This document shows positions 24,434-36,797 of a stretch of DNA of 64,000 nucleotides, in pieces. Positions within the stretch are counted from its first letter, which is position 1; each line of letters opens with the position of its first letter. Under the pieces are notes generated by a model, which was not told the DNA's origin, searched no databases, and saw only the letters and a list, made by a program, of their open reading frames with translations. Location: positions 310,001-374,000 of the forward strand of contig MU394075.1 in assembly GCA_022578605.1 (NCBI GenBank), written 5' to 3'. A program made the position numbers and the translations under genes. Source of the DNA: Camillea tinctor. Lineage: Eukaryota; Ascomycota; Sordariomycetes; Xylariales; Xylariaceae.

Positions 24434-25838
24434 ATGAAGTTGTCAACTGCTTCACAAGCCCTTTATGGGGCTGTTACGGTCTCTGCTATGACTCTTCCTG
24501 ACATTCCCGACGCCATCGAAGACGTAGTTCACGATGTGGTCCAGTCTATCCTTGAACTCGTTGATATGTCCAACATTCAGCATTTCCCAATGATCTCGCC
24601 CGAGGACGCTCACAACTCGGCCGATCAGTCGCTCCTTGATTTATTTGACCAATTCGGTGACCTTTTCAGTGATAAGGACGATGTGAGTCAGACCACGACC
24701 ACTACGACCACCACTACGACCACCAGTTCGTCTTCCTCCTCATTCAGCTCGGGGCCTGCCAGCAACTCTGGCCCCGACCATGCCAAAACCAACATGAAGA
24801 CTGGCGGTAACCAGACCGCCAACGACGGCGATGACGCAACCACCGAGGGTGCGTCTGCGCCAACTTGCAGCCCCTCGAATGCTAATATCCGTGTTGAGTG
24901 GCGCAACATGACGGACGACCAGCGTAATGGTTTTATGGACTCGCTCAAGTGCCTTCTCGATGCCCCTTCGAAGGGTACCCAGTATCCCGGCTCTACCAAC
25001 AGGTACGAGGATCTCGTGGCTGTCCACCACACCTTGACCTCCTCTATTCACGGACATGGCCAGTTCTTGCTCTGGCACCGATACTTCGTCTGGGTCTTCG
25101 AGAAGCTGCTGCGCGAGGAGTGCTCTCTGACAGGACCCATGCCATGGTGGGATGAGACTCTGGATTCTGGCAACTTTTCTGCCTCGCCGCTCTTTACTGA
25201 TGAATGGTTCGGCCCTCTCCCCGAGAGACCCTCGGAGACGCAGGCTTACTGCATTAACCCTCCCGTAAGTTTTCCTTAATCGACCTCCAGGTTATGGTTT
25301 CTGACTAGCATTGTAGCGTCTTAATGGTATCCGACTTCACATCGGTCCAGGCCAAGCCTTCGAGGAACGCTGCCTTTCCCGTGGTCTGAACCAGACCCAG
25401 GCCGGATATGTGACCCAGAACTTCATTAACGACTGCAACGCTCGTGCTACTTACAAGGAAATGGAAGGATGCAATGAGCTAGGGTAAGTTTAAGCCCATT
25501 TTGGACTTCTGGCATATTGAACGGTACTAACAAATATATCCAGCCCCCACGCCTACGGTCACAACAGCATCGGTGGTGTCATGGCTGACGTTTCGTCTTC
25601 CGTCGGTGACCCAGCCTTCTTCATGCACCACACCTTCGTCGACCACGCCTACAGAATCTGGCAGAACGCCAATGCTACCCGCCAGTACACCATTGATGGT
25701 TGCGTCGACAGCCAGTCCCCATGCACACCGTTTACGAACGACTATGTCCTCAGCTCGATGGGTCTAGCCGAGAACGTCACTGCTGGTCAAATGATCAACA
25801 CCATGGGTGGCTACTTGTGCTACAAGTACAACTACTAA
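24434..25838 (+). CDS. Short-type tyrosinase / catechol oxidase
   Basis: Type 3 copper oxidase of phenols, probably secreted. Three exons (24434-25264, 25317-25483, 25544-25838) give about 430 residues. An N-terminal hydrophobic stretch reads as a weak signal peptide. The CuA site includes H198 or H199, H206 (in SIHGHGQF) and H215 (LLWHRYF). The CuB site includes H335 and H339 (PHAYGHNSIGG) and H361/H362 (FFMHHTF). The protein ends right after a YKYNY sequence, which fits the YxY motif that closes the catalytic domain; the C-terminal propeptide of long fungal tyrosinases is absent. Between the N-terminus and the catalytic domain lie 11 Thr and 6 Ser in a row (about residues 87-103) followed by a Ser/Gly/Asn/Asp-rich linker, probably glycosylated. 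Role could be melanin formation or phenolic detoxification. Confidence 0.92.
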
Positions 25839-28800
25839 GTCTACCCTGGCCGGTATCCGGGGTTGGCTATGGCGGTGAAAGGGGGGACGATGTTGTTAAA
25901 CGAGGGTTTCTGATTTGCATTCACTAGACCGGAGTTACAGGAGTTTCTTCACCTACTTTTCTTTCGCCATATATATATTCACCTAACTTATCTCTGCGAC
26001 GAAGGGCCCGGCTGTCTGCGCAATATGTATATGTGTAAAGTTGAGGGCGCAGAGATTCGCTTTATCCTGGCTCCGGTCGAAACTATACCCCAGAGATTTT
26101 GTTTGTCTTACAACTTTTAGCTAACAGCCAATTGTAATCAATTTCCTTTCTGAACCCAAAACGCGCCAGTACGACGCTTCTGGTCGAGTGATTTTCATGC
26201 TATGTACTTTGACTGGGAGGTTTTCACGACATGAAATATGGCAGACAAGGTTACGTTGCTGTCCGACGATCTGACCCAGTTCTATCTGGGTTTCCGGGCC
26301 ACTCACCAAAAATACTAGCAGTAACTGTGTTATGAATGGACTTGAGATATGCATATTAGCTAGCGAATGGGAAAAGACAACTTCCAAATCATATCACATA
26401 TTTCACCAAAACGGCTGGAAACGTTGCCTCAACGAAACGTGTACACTAGTTGAAAACGATTATTCGGCTGAGCTATTCTTGGAAATGACTTTTTCAACCT
26501 TGGACTACGATCTTGTGAATATGGACTGTTAGATAATTTCGGAGAGATGTCTAATCTATCTACGTCGTCGGCGTCGAGCGACAGAATAGTTCGAGAAGCT
26601 CTGCGGAAACGCCCGGGAATATTATAGGGTTAGCTGGCTCAAAATAGGAGAATCTCAGAACCTAGGTCAATTCGATTAAACTGGACCAGAAATTGCAAAA
26701 AAGAAGGTCAACCAGATATCGCCGTCGTCGTTAGGAGGTCGACCTTTACCACGGCTATGGAACTTTTACCCCAGTCTTGGCTTTTAAATTGAGGAATTTC
26801 TATCGCATGTTGACGCGTACAGGCCAGCCCCCTGAAATAATGTTAGCTTTCCCCATCGCCACCCAGGTTTAACACTGCAGCTCGCCTATTACCCCTGTTG
26901 CATAATCCGCTGGAACCCACTGGCGTAGCGGAACGGCACCTGAATGCCGTTGCGGACGGTACTTGATGAGAACAGGAGAACGTTATTTTACGCTATTTAT
27001 GGATAATATAGTCTCAGTCCATTGGATGCAACTCTCCCCCACCTTTCCCTACCCCATAACTCCTCAAAACGCGTAGGTCAAAGTCGCGATACAAAATATT
27101 TCAATATATTGTGTGGATTGTTTACTTCTTCAGACTAGATGTTACTTTTTATTAATTGAATTCTACATCGTTTTTTGACCATTTACGTACCTCCACTATT
27201 GCCATAATCGTGAACTGGGATTTTAGGGGGTAGACAACTCCTCGCCAACTCATTTCAGTGAACCCACCGTGAAATATTATGGTTGATCCAACACCAGAAT
27301 CAGGTCGCCTAAGCTTAAATTGCTTAAGCATTTGCTCCCTGGTTTGAGCGAGGTCCAGGCATTGGTAAATGTTCCCTCTCTCCCTTCGATCGTAAGATCT
27401 CTTACCATTTCAACACTACGATGATCAGATCCCAAAAGCCGCTCTGGGTTGCAAATCTTGAGCCGGCGGCCGGTAATGAGATGAGTGGTAAATGGCCGGG
27501 AGATTAATCGTGCAAGGGAACTTCTAGAGAGCATCTAGTGCGCCTTTTTAGGGGTTTACGCGATATATTGGACCGGCGTTCACTTCAGACGATGCAGAAC
27601 CGAAGGTGCCATGGTACAGTCCATCGTCAATAAAGTGGTAGCTAAGCTAAATATAACCACGTGGGGCCCCAGATGCTACCAGCAGAAGCTACCCCTTATG
27701 TTCGTTACTCTCCAACACAACACAGATAACATTAAGAACCAATTGAGCCCATAAGAGAATCCCATGGGGGTAGGCCCATGGTTACAACAGTTATCACGAA
27801 CGTATGGGACAATAATGTAATATCGATAGACTTGCGGACACGCCACCGGAAGCCGCTGCTATAGACGAAATCCGCTCCGCTCCGGTTTCCTATACACTTT
27901 GTGCTTCTTTATAATTAGTCCCTTGATTCCGACTACCGCCCGAAAGGGCTACGGAAGCGGAACAGGAGGACATAAAGAAGTGGCAACATGTGACAACGTA
28001 TGACATGCTCTGTAGTCAAAGGAAGCTCGATCTTTCCTCTTTTTCTGCCTTTGATAGACCCGCGCATAGCTACGGGTTATACGCTCACGTGTTCTTGCGA
28101 TGTCAGAGATCAAAAACGGCGACATCTTTCAACACATTGGCAGAAATAGGAAATAAGATGTCTCGATATCCCGTGTGAAAAGGCCGTTGATGAACAAGAT
28201 ATTAGTCAAAACCCGTCACACCGCTTATAGGTTGGCATCATCTTGAGCCGTGCATTTCGCCACTTGTGAAAAAGCAAGGCTGGTGGCAGGATCCATACGT
28301 ATTACGGGATTCTCAAAAAAAAAGAGGTCGGCGACGACGTGGTGATTGCTAGCCACATGTAACTTTGACAAAGATGTGAGGACCCAAACGTACGTCTAAT
28401 GGAAATCTATGGCCTTCTTGTTTCGTGAAAACACCAACACACATCCCAGCCTTCTCTGTAGATTAATTTCCACCGCTGTACAAGAGGATGGAGAGTATCA
28501 TGACAAATGTTAACCAAGTTGATTAACACGGCCTTGTCGTCTACATCCTTCCGAGTCGTGAACCAGCCTCATATTTCCAGATGTGTCGTAGCAAGTTCGC
28601 ATGTAACAATCCCACCGGTCTCCCCGCTACACACAATTTTTGATCTCAGAGGTACCGTCCGGTCCCGTCGGGGTTCTCCATCGTTTCTTGATTTATCACA
28701 AAGGGAGGATTCTTTTTCTTTGACATCATGTCATAACTTTTCCGGGGTTGATGGGATCTACGCCATTATGTAAACTATAGAAGTCGGCTTAGTTGACGAA

Positions 28801-29050
28801 TCGATTGTTAAAAGAAACTAAGAGCAACCCCACAAGGCTGTAATTATTACCTATTATACGAACAAAGGCATCATATGATCTGTAGATACTCGGTTCCAAT
28901 AGTTTTCTTAGTCGAATGTGATGGACAAGGTACATAATACCCCAGTGTTGATAATACTATACGGGATAATTAAAATGTCCCGAAGTGTTTTCACTCAGAG
29001 GGATCAACGATGTCTGACGAATTCCGAATACGACAACACTTTCATACGTA
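25839..29050. other. Long intergenic region
   Basis: About 3.2 kb without a supported gene, with an ACCTAGGT palindrome at 26660-26667. A minus-strand frame of 85 codons at 27277-27534 has an F-box/LRR-protein flavour (HVR-like DLTIEGRE and LSNLSLGDL segments), but it is too short to call. The rest shows nothing recognisable. Confidence 0.45.
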
Positions 29051-29881
29051 CTAGCTATGAAGAGCACTCTTTTCTTGGTTGACAAACACCACCCGTCCTT
29101 CCATGTTCCACTCCCGTTCCGCATCCCGCATATCGACAACCATCAGCTCGTCCATCCTGATACCTTTCATCATACCTAATATATCCCCTATTTCCATCCC
29201 TAGCTCCCTAATATCCCACGCCCCTGCCCCAGATTCACGCACGGTAACATCCTGCTTCCGGAGGCAAGCCGCCGGAATCTCGGCACTCGGCCCGGCTAGG
29301 GACCCGATCTGAACCCAGGTGAGCGGCTTCGTAGCGGAAGGTGTCACTAGGTACGCGGCCACGTAGGGGTCGTACGGGTAGTCCAGGACGACATCGACAC
29401 CCGCCGCGGGACTGAAGTCCGTCTCCACAGCCGGGTTCTTCAGCGTGATGTAGCCGTCCAACCCGAGCTCCTTGGCCTCCTCGCTCCGTGCCGCGCCGAC
29501 GACCCGCATAACGCCCATCGCGCGGGAGACTCGGACCGCCAGCTTCCCGCTCACAGTCGTGACGCCCATGATCAAGCAGGACCAGTCCCGCCGTGGCGGC
29601 TCCTGGCCGCGCTTCAGGAAGTCCACTCTCGTGCGTAGCGCCATCTAGCTGCTCATCAGGGGGTTCGTTAGCCCCGCTACCTGGACGGCGTCTGCTCCCT
29701 CGGGGAGCGGTGCCGTGAACTTTCGCGGCACGTCGATGAGCTGGGTGAACGATCCTATGGCGGCGAAGTACATTTTCTTGCCGGTACTAACGTCGATCCC
29801 CACGCCGTCGACGCCGAGGGTCTGCGGCAGGGGGCCGGAGGTGGTGGGCTGATGTAGGTTACCCGAGGAGGTGCGCCCCAT
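29051..29881 (-). pseudogene. MDR-family zinc-less alcohol dehydrogenase/quinone reductase, broken
   Basis: Two adjacent frames in the same register encode a medium-chain dehydrogenase/reductase-like protein and are separated by one in-frame TAG at 29645-29647. The upstream part contains LGVDGVG and ends LTNPLMSS. The downstream part starts MALRTR and continues with a Rossmann-like MGVTTVSGKLAVRVSRAMG (Gly-x-x-x-Gly region), VVGAARSEE and VLDYPYDPY. The stop stands where relatives usually have Trp. The conserved N-terminal segment of about 60-70 residues is also missing: a TGA lies directly before the first ATG (29881). The C-terminal half is otherwise intact and GC-rich. I read it as a recent pseudogene. 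A sequencing error could explain the stop but not the missing N-terminus. Confidence 0.8.
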
Positions 29882-30907
29882 TCAGAGACCTGGATCGATA
29901 GATTGGACATCGCCACCGATGGTAAGTAGTGACTTAGCGCGGTTTGAGAACAACTCTGTTTACGAGCACTCGCTTAAGCATTATGAAATAATTTCTAATT
30001 TATTACTCCCATGCGTAGCATCTTACTATATAAGCCCCTCCAACATGATCGCAATCTGGATTACCTACTCTTTCGCATACTGAAAGATATGCCGCCGGCC
30101 TTCCTTATAGCTCGGGACGTGAGACATGCTGCTTACGTGCTTACCGAAGAACGTACGAGCTACATCCCATATAAGATAATGACAGGCCTCAAGAAACGTT
30201 CCGTGGGGTCAAAAAAATTGTGGACTAGGTATTCAGATGTCATAGTCCAACCTAGAGTCTTAGATATCTTTCTGATCTGTGTAAAAAATCCTTCCTTTGA
30301 AGCTTTAATTACGAACCCCTTACTATACCAAGCACTTTTTTACTGGCTGAAGGGTCTAATAAAACTAGTGATAAGCTCCGAGACTCTTCATATTAACCTT
30401 CTAGCGCAAGATATTTGCTCCTAATCATTTTCTGTTATAAGATTCACATCCAGTACCTGCAGTGAGGCCACAATCTTCTTAGACTTCTGCGAAAAGCAAC
30501 CCAAACACAGCCATTTTACCGTTCTTACCCCTTGCCCCTCTTTAGCTCGTAAACCTGAGCTTCGTATCATACAAGCCCTTTGCTTAATTTATCGGTACCT
30601 TCAGATACTATGCTATGCTGATTCCCCCACTTGACTGCCGGCAGGATTGCGTAAGATCGTTCCGCGGGGAATCCACTTTGACCCTGGTAATCGCGGGGTG
30701 AACCAGGTTTTTGGGGTATTCTATGGAACAACAATCCGAATACTACACTAGCCACGTCAAGTTGGTATCACGAAGAAGCACTTAGTATAGACTTATACGC
30801 TTAGGTGATGATATTGTTGTTCCACGTAAAGCTTCAAATTTTGAAACCCCTATGTGAGGTACTTCAATAATAACATGGGGGAAATCATCGAGCTGACTCT
30901 AGGCTAA
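29882..30907. other. Intergenic region
   Basis: Between the MDR pseudogene and the SnoaL-like gene. A plus-strand open frame at 30011-30424 has no family features. Nothing else is recognised. Confidence 0.45.
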
Positions 30908-31387
30908 CTAGAAATTATGTATCCTCAAGTCAGGATCCGCTCTGCTCTCGCTTTCACGTATCTTTTCCTTCACATCTTGCTGACCCAGAAACTCCTCTCC
31001 GAACAAATAACAAGTGATTTTAGACATCTTGTTGTTTTGATCCAAGTCGTACAAGCCACCGCAGTCAATTTTGACAACGTCTCCGGGGTTCACATCGAGG
31101 CCGTGTACGCCTTTGGCTTTGTTCTTGTATCGAAAGTATGCATGCATCTGAAGAAAGACACGTCCGCGGTCGATAAGGACGACGATAGGCACAACGAATT
31201 CATCCGCATCTGCGTGGATAGAATTATAGTGATTCTTAACAGCCGGGCTACCCTTCAGCACGGGCACCCGAGGGTCGGGGAGGGCCAATTCGACCCCTTC
31301 AGCATAGAAACTATGTTGTTTCTCGTAATCCCGCGCGTTGAAGGCCCGGAGATATTCTAAGAACTCGGAAAGAGTAAATTTGGGCAT
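30908..31387 (-). CDS. SnoaL/NTF2-like domain protein
   Basis: Small single-exon gene for 159 residues. The start ATG at 31387 (MPKFTLSEFLEYLRAF) matches the usual beginning of SnoaL-like proteins: a helix followed by FNARDYEKQHSFYAEGVELALPD. An FLQMHAYFRYK strand and a C-terminal ITCYLFGEE strand fit the cone-shaped alpha+beta barrel fold. In this superfamily proteins act as polyketide cyclases, isomerases, dehydratases or non-enzymatic binders, so the reaction cannot be assigned. It sits between a broken MDR oxidoreductase and a broken FAD monooxygenase, which suggests a role in small-molecule metabolism. A longer frame upstream of 31387 exists but adds no family residues. Confidence 0.8.
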   Translation of the reverse strand: MPKFTLSEFLEYLRAFNARDYEKQHSFYAEGVELALPDPRVPVLKGSPAVKNHYNSIHADADEFVVPIVVLIDRGRVFLQMHAYFRYKNKAKGVHGLDVNPGDVVKIDCGGLYDLDQNNKMSKITCYLFGEEFLGQQDVKEKIRESESRADPDLRIHNF

Positions 31388-32188
31388 CTTGTTGGATGGG
31401 AGTTTTAAGCAATAAAGGACTGTCCAGCAGAAATGTAGTATTGGTTTAAAATGAAAAACTACGCTTTTTACTTTCGATCGAACCCTTAAATAACTATGAC
31501 ATGTCCTAATAGATTGACGGAACGCCCGGGTTGTGGATGTGCTCCCACATACGCCCACCTTCTCCCGGTAACCCCACATCGGAAGTGTTCAAAGCCAAGC
31601 CAAGATCACTTGCTGCTGTTTTATAGTCTTTAGATTGGCTATTATAAGTTGTTATGGGATGAGGGGCAGTATAAACAGTTTATGCGACTCTTATTTCTTA
31701 AGTTTACGCAGTGTTGAAGCGGCATATTCCAGCCATATATTGTGCCGCGGGGGAAGATCAACATTCGTCGAACTTCACGGATGGGTTTGAAATCGTACTT
31801 ACGTTCGGTCTCGGCTTTAATTTGAATCTGAAATGTTCGGGTATACGATTTGGGGTTATATAGTTATTTCGGTGTCTGAGTCCTTCCGCTTCGTCCCTTA
31901 TGAAGATACTGTGTATAGTGAGACGCTAGGAGGTCTAAACCACAATAGAATAGGAAGGCAATATAGCTCAGTGTATATAAGACCTAGAATTTACCATTCT
32001 TGGCAATGGTTTAATTGTGGTATCATCGTTTTCGCATTCAGTTACTTTAGAGCAATATAGGTAGAGTCAGCAGCACAAAAGCAGTGAGTTCGAAGAACAA
32101 CTCCTCGCTGAAGTTTTCTATCAGATATACAATTCTGCTTTAGGCACGTCTATCTTATGATAAATTGAGCTTGGCTTAAGGAATAAGA
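31388..32188. promoter_or_regulatory. Divergent intergenic region
   Basis: About 0.8 kb between the SnoaL-like gene (minus) and the FAD monooxygenase (plus), so it probably carries both promoters. No motif is assigned. Confidence 0.45.
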
Positions 32189-33524
32189 ATGAACGACATC
32201 AAAAGGGTACGTACAAACTATCCAGCCATAAAACTCTATAACAGAGCTGATCTACCCCCGTTAGGTAACTGTCATCGGGGCTGGCCCGGCCGGGTTGACG
32301 GCAGCACTCCGATTGAAGCAAGCCAACCAGATAACACCCATTGTATACGAAATTCGGCAGGAGCCAACTTCATTGGGGGGTGCAATTGGTATCCCTTCTA
32401 ACGGTCTCCGACTATTGTATCGGCTCGGCCTCTTCAATAAGCTTCTCACTAAAGGTGCTGAGACACCTAAACTCGTCATGCACTCCACCAAGGGTAAAAT
32501 ACTCGGAGAGATGAACATGGTGTTTTGGAGCATGGAGCAAGGAAAAAACGGGGTTCGGCTACGTGAGGGTCAGAAGAGCTGACTTGATGGACGTCTTATT
32601 GGAAGCCGTGAGGGAAGCCGGAATCCCGGTTCATTACGGCAAACACATAGTGGGGATAACGGAGGCGAATGGCGAAATCACGTCGTTCTTCTCCGATGGC
32701 ACATCTAATGCTGCCGACTTCTTACTAGGCTGTGACGGTATCCACTCTACAGTCCGGAAGCTGTATGTCGATGACTCGATCCCGAATGTACTCCTGAATA
32801 CTCGGGCATTGCGAATATGTTCTCTTTCATCCCCTCATCCGAGCTTCTCTCCACTGCCTCGTCGCTCGACAATATGAATGCTACCTTAACATCTGATGGG
32901 ATATTTGGACTTGGTCCTACGACTCCGAACCGAGATTTGCATTACTGGTTTTTCTCCCGCGAGGTTCCCATCCCCGCAACCGGTGATGCACGTGATGGAT
33001 GGGGGAAAGAGGGCAAGAAAGAGATCGAGGAGATGAAATCGACTTTACTAAGCCTCTTCGAAGATGAAGAATGTCAGTGGATGGATATGCTGCGTGATAT
33101 CGTACGCAAGACGGATGCAGTCAAATTCTATCCCATCTACAAGGTGCCGCCGGGAAGGCCCTGGTCTAAGGGACGTTGTCTGATCATGGGCGATGCTGCG
33201 CACGCGATGCCCCCACACGCCAGTCAGGGGTTGTCCATGGCGCTTGAAGATGCATTTCTATTTTCTAAGCTCCTCCAGAGCAATACCAATGACATTAGCG
33301 ATGGATTGCGTGCATATGAGGAGAAGCGGAGAACTAGGACTGAGAAGATGCTGAAGACGACAGAACAGAGGGGCGGCGTGCGTCAAATGGCTATACCCCT
33401 GCGACGCTGGGCGACTGAATTAGCGATATCGGGTGGTTTGTGGGTTTATAATACCACCGGACTCGAGAAGTTAGGCTTTGGCCAACGACCTCTCGCATAT
33501 GATGTCGATGATGAACAGTTTTAG
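32189..33524 (+). pseudogene. FAD-dependent monooxygenase (salicylate hydroxylase-like) with two frameshifts
   Basis: Group A flavoprotein monooxygenase. The first exon (32189-32206) joins 32265 in frame to give VTVIGAGPAGL, the FAD-binding GxGxxG fold. The coding sequence then continues as GGAIGIPSNGLRLL and reaches a run of six A at 32543-32548. After the run, the family sequence (FGYVRVRRADLMDVLLEA through FLLGCDGIHSTVRKLY) continues in the next frame. Between about 32781 and 32800 the frame returns to the original one and runs to the end, including the second FAD motif GDAAHAMPPHASQG. The two shifts compensate each other. Neither gap can hold an intron. Unless both are sequencing errors, the gene is a pseudogene. 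The enzyme would hydroxylate an aromatic substrate using NAD(P)H and oxygen. Confidence 0.85.
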
Positions 33525-34654
33525 TATGGAGGAAAACTTATTTTCTTAGCATTTGGCATTAATCCCATGTACAGAGTTGGAGCTATGCCTATAAGATTTG
33601 AGATGCATCACCGGATGTTACCGTAGTCAGTGAGTGTGCTACTACATACTTGAGGAGCACAGAACCTCGGAGGGCATTTACTGTGGTACTCTTCTAATTC
33701 CTTCTATATTATCCTTAACGCTTTCATTCCACGGCACTCATATAGGCTACTTTGTAGACCAAGACGGTAATGAGATAGGTAATAAGACAATAACCTCAAA
33801 CTTCATGTAACAAGGTATAAGGCCTAGAACTAGGAATGGCATTTCAATTAATAATTCTCTTGTAGTCTTAAGGGGGCTTGGAGGTCTAGGTTCCTCCTTC
33901 GACCTCTACGAGAAAGGATTAGGCTCCTACCTGTACACGAACATCTCAACTTAAGAAATAACTTCATTGCAAATTTCAAGCAACTAGATGGGACTGCTGG
34001 GTTAGCCAATTATAAACTCTATTACCAACTTTACCTTTACTTTGCCTCTTTGGGCGATATTTTCTGAGCCCCCCCCCCCAAGAACCCCTCTAACAAATCC
34101 CCTTCCTAAACGGAAGGCAGTGCGCACGCTCTCGGAAACTAGGGGGACGAAGTTCCATATAAAAGGGGCTTCTTTCTCCCATTTCCAAGAGTGTGGGATA
34201 ATATGCCATCTGTCCTGAGGAAGGTTCTTTGTATACCCCAAGGGGTATTAATAAGACTCAAATTCGTGCGCAGTAGGCAGTTTACCACATCCTCATAACT
34301 ATGGTATACACTATTTGCACTATTTTGTTCCTATTTTTTTTTTTTAGGTATTAGAGTTATGGGCTTCCATGATCATCATAACTCTATCATAATAGAGTTG
34401 GAGCAATCCACTCTGACCATATGTAGGCGCACGTGTATTTGCTACCTGAGTCTCATGTATATAATGTTAACACACTCGGCCTTACAGATACACACCGAGT
34501 AAGTCTCCAATCCAACACCATTAATCCAAGGTACCATCAGTCCAATACCATCAGCCCAAAAAGTTCAATCCGACGATACATCACTTCTTACGGGCATTCT
34601 GAAGACATATCGAAACCTTTGGCGAACATACACTGGGGAGGGATAAACCCGGTT
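33525..34654. other. Intergenic region
   Basis: AT-rich with a C9 run near 34071. Between about 34510 and 34560 a degenerate CCATNAGTCCAA-like unit is repeated. No supported gene. Confidence 0.45.
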
Positions 34655-35201
34655 ATGACTGATATGTCGAATTGTGATGAATGGGAAATTGTCCCGGAGG
34701 AAATGCAAGTGTCAGAGCCTCGAACACCCATCATAGGCTGGCTGCTACCACCTATAGCCTATAGTATTTGGGCTGCTATCATAACTAAGCAGTCAACAAA
34801 TATTTTGCTCGATATTATATATCGAGTTATAGCACTCTACGAGCAACTTCGGGATATATGGAACGATTTCTGCATTTGGTCTCACGAGCGTCAGAACCCA
34901 TGGGCGAAATACACTTATCAAGTTGGCTATGCGGATCCCTCGGAAAACCCGAAATGGAGGATGAAGTATACGCTTGAGGTCAGGACATGGGCGGACATGA
35001 ATACTAAATTTTACCTTAACAAAACGAACGCAAAGTGGTACGTAAGTCTCTTTCTTAGTTACTTCGATCAATGCATTCTGACAAATTGGAAATAGGATAT
35101 GGCTGAGCTCTCCAAAAAGGAAACATAGAAGGATGTTCCGGTGGAAACAACCAGGTGACAATCGAGATCCAGTACCTGTGACTGCGCAGCCCCTTTGGTG
35201 A
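34655..35201 (+). CDS. Hypothetical protein, two exons
   Basis: I do not recognise this protein. The first exon starts at an ATG at 34655 (MTDMSNCDEWEIVPEE) and ends at 35037. Using a GTACGT donor there and the acceptor at 35094-35095, the frame continues to a stop at 35199-35201 and gives about 162 residues. The alternative GTAAGT donor three bases later ends the frame at once. A hydrophobic stretch (IIGWLLPPIAYSIWAAII) could be a membrane helix. The second exon is basic (SSPKRKHRRMFRWK). It could be a spurious or degraded gene. Confidence 0.4.
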
Positions 35202-36797
35202 GTACTGGTCAGGCTTAGACCACAGAGAACTCCTTCCACAGCAGATACCTTCTCAAATAAAGAAATACTATCTATCCAAGAATATGGCATCAATGCTATT
35301 AAGGCTTCCTCGGCTCGATCCTAAGGAAGAGGTTGTGATCACTATGATGTAGGAAAAGACAATATATGACGCGCTAGGTATTCTAGATAGAGAAAGGCGG
35401 TCGTCAGATCCTTCAGAAACAGGAAAGTATGGCTATTCTTTTGGTAGGTGAGGACACTCTTTCTCTTTTATAACGGTAGTGACGAGTCGATGGTTGTCAT
35501 GAATAGATATAGAAACTGCACATAACGATGCCTTAGGGCAGTCGTGTTGACTCTGTTAATATGATATAAAATGACCCCTTTCTCTCTCCAGCTCCCAGCA
35601 ATCAAGAACTATGAATTGAATAACATAAATAATGCTCCAGTAATAACCTACCACAACACAGGGAATCAAAGTAGCCACCCCCTGAGCTATTTCCACACCT
35701 CTCGTCTTTCTCTTCTAAATGTGTCGTCGTGTTGATTTGTTTCCACAAGGCCCATAACGACAGCCTGCTAGCACAAAACGATCCAAACGACCAAGAATAG
35801 GGAGTGTTGAAGTGAGTGGTCTATGAGCCCCACACCCGTGTCGTCTTCTGTCAGGCTGCAGTTAAGGCTATTGAGGTGAGACGATAGTGAGGGAAAAGGA
35901 TGAACTGTGGTAGTCAAGAAAAGACTCTGTGGAGGGCGTCAGCCCGTCATACATATATAGTGGAGGGGTAACCCCATATTCTAACACCGATTATCCAATG
36001 CCGACGCCCGTACCTGGATTAGCATGACGAAGACCAAGCGGGTTTATCAATGATTTGATCCCGCCATCTATAGATCGAATGGCGTTTTTGCTGTCCACGG
36101 CGTGTCAGAGTGGGACGAAGCCGTACTGGGCTCCGAGCTCACCAGTTGCACGGCAGCTCCCGACCCACTGTCGGACTTCGCGATCGTATAAGCACCCTCG
36201 CCTATCTGCGTACCGATCTAGTTGCCGTGGTCGGCGGGGGTGAGATCCCGGTGGCGTTCCATTTGTCAGCTTAGTTAACTAACTATGCTTCCAGGATAAC
36301 TTGATGAAAAGCATACCCCTCCATCTGGATTTGACGCGTAACATGTTGTTGCTTGGCCGAAATAGACTAATGATCACCGGGGTGGGCCGGCAGATGACGC
36401 CTTTTGCTGAAGCCGGGTCGCTGCATAGGCTTGTGTTCGTATTTAAGTAGGTGAAAAAAACGACTGAAGGCTTTGAGGTCCCAATCAAGTTTGAGATATC
36501 TTAAGGGGCAGATTTTTCGATATACCCGGAACAACTCCGAGGCCAGGGGACAGGGGGTAAGCTCCTCTAGGAACCACTGGGAAATATATTTCAGCCCAAC
36601 GCCACAATGCCTATGTAATTCAGATTCAGTTGATTTTAAATTGATGTTTCTGCTGAAGTCATTTAACGGAGACCGGGACGTTGAAATACTATTGCTAAGA
36701 GGTACTTCACTAACGCGAACGTGAAGGTATCTGTCAAGTCAATATTAACACCTACATATCCCATACCTAAAGTCAGGTGGCCGATATAATATTCAGC
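35202..36797. other. Intergenic region
   Basis: About 1.6 kb with no supported gene. A GC-richer patch near 36050-36250 is open on the minus strand except for one stop, but shows no known domain. The right end should hold the PhyH promoter. Confidence 0.45.

Noticed and set aside
27277..27534. Possible F-box/LRR-like fragment
   Set aside because: Only 85 codons and no F-box motif; resemblance is impressionistic.
31965..31990. tRNA A-box-like TAGCTCAGTG
   Set aside because: No matching B box (GGTTCGANTCC type) or acceptor stem follows within tRNA distance.
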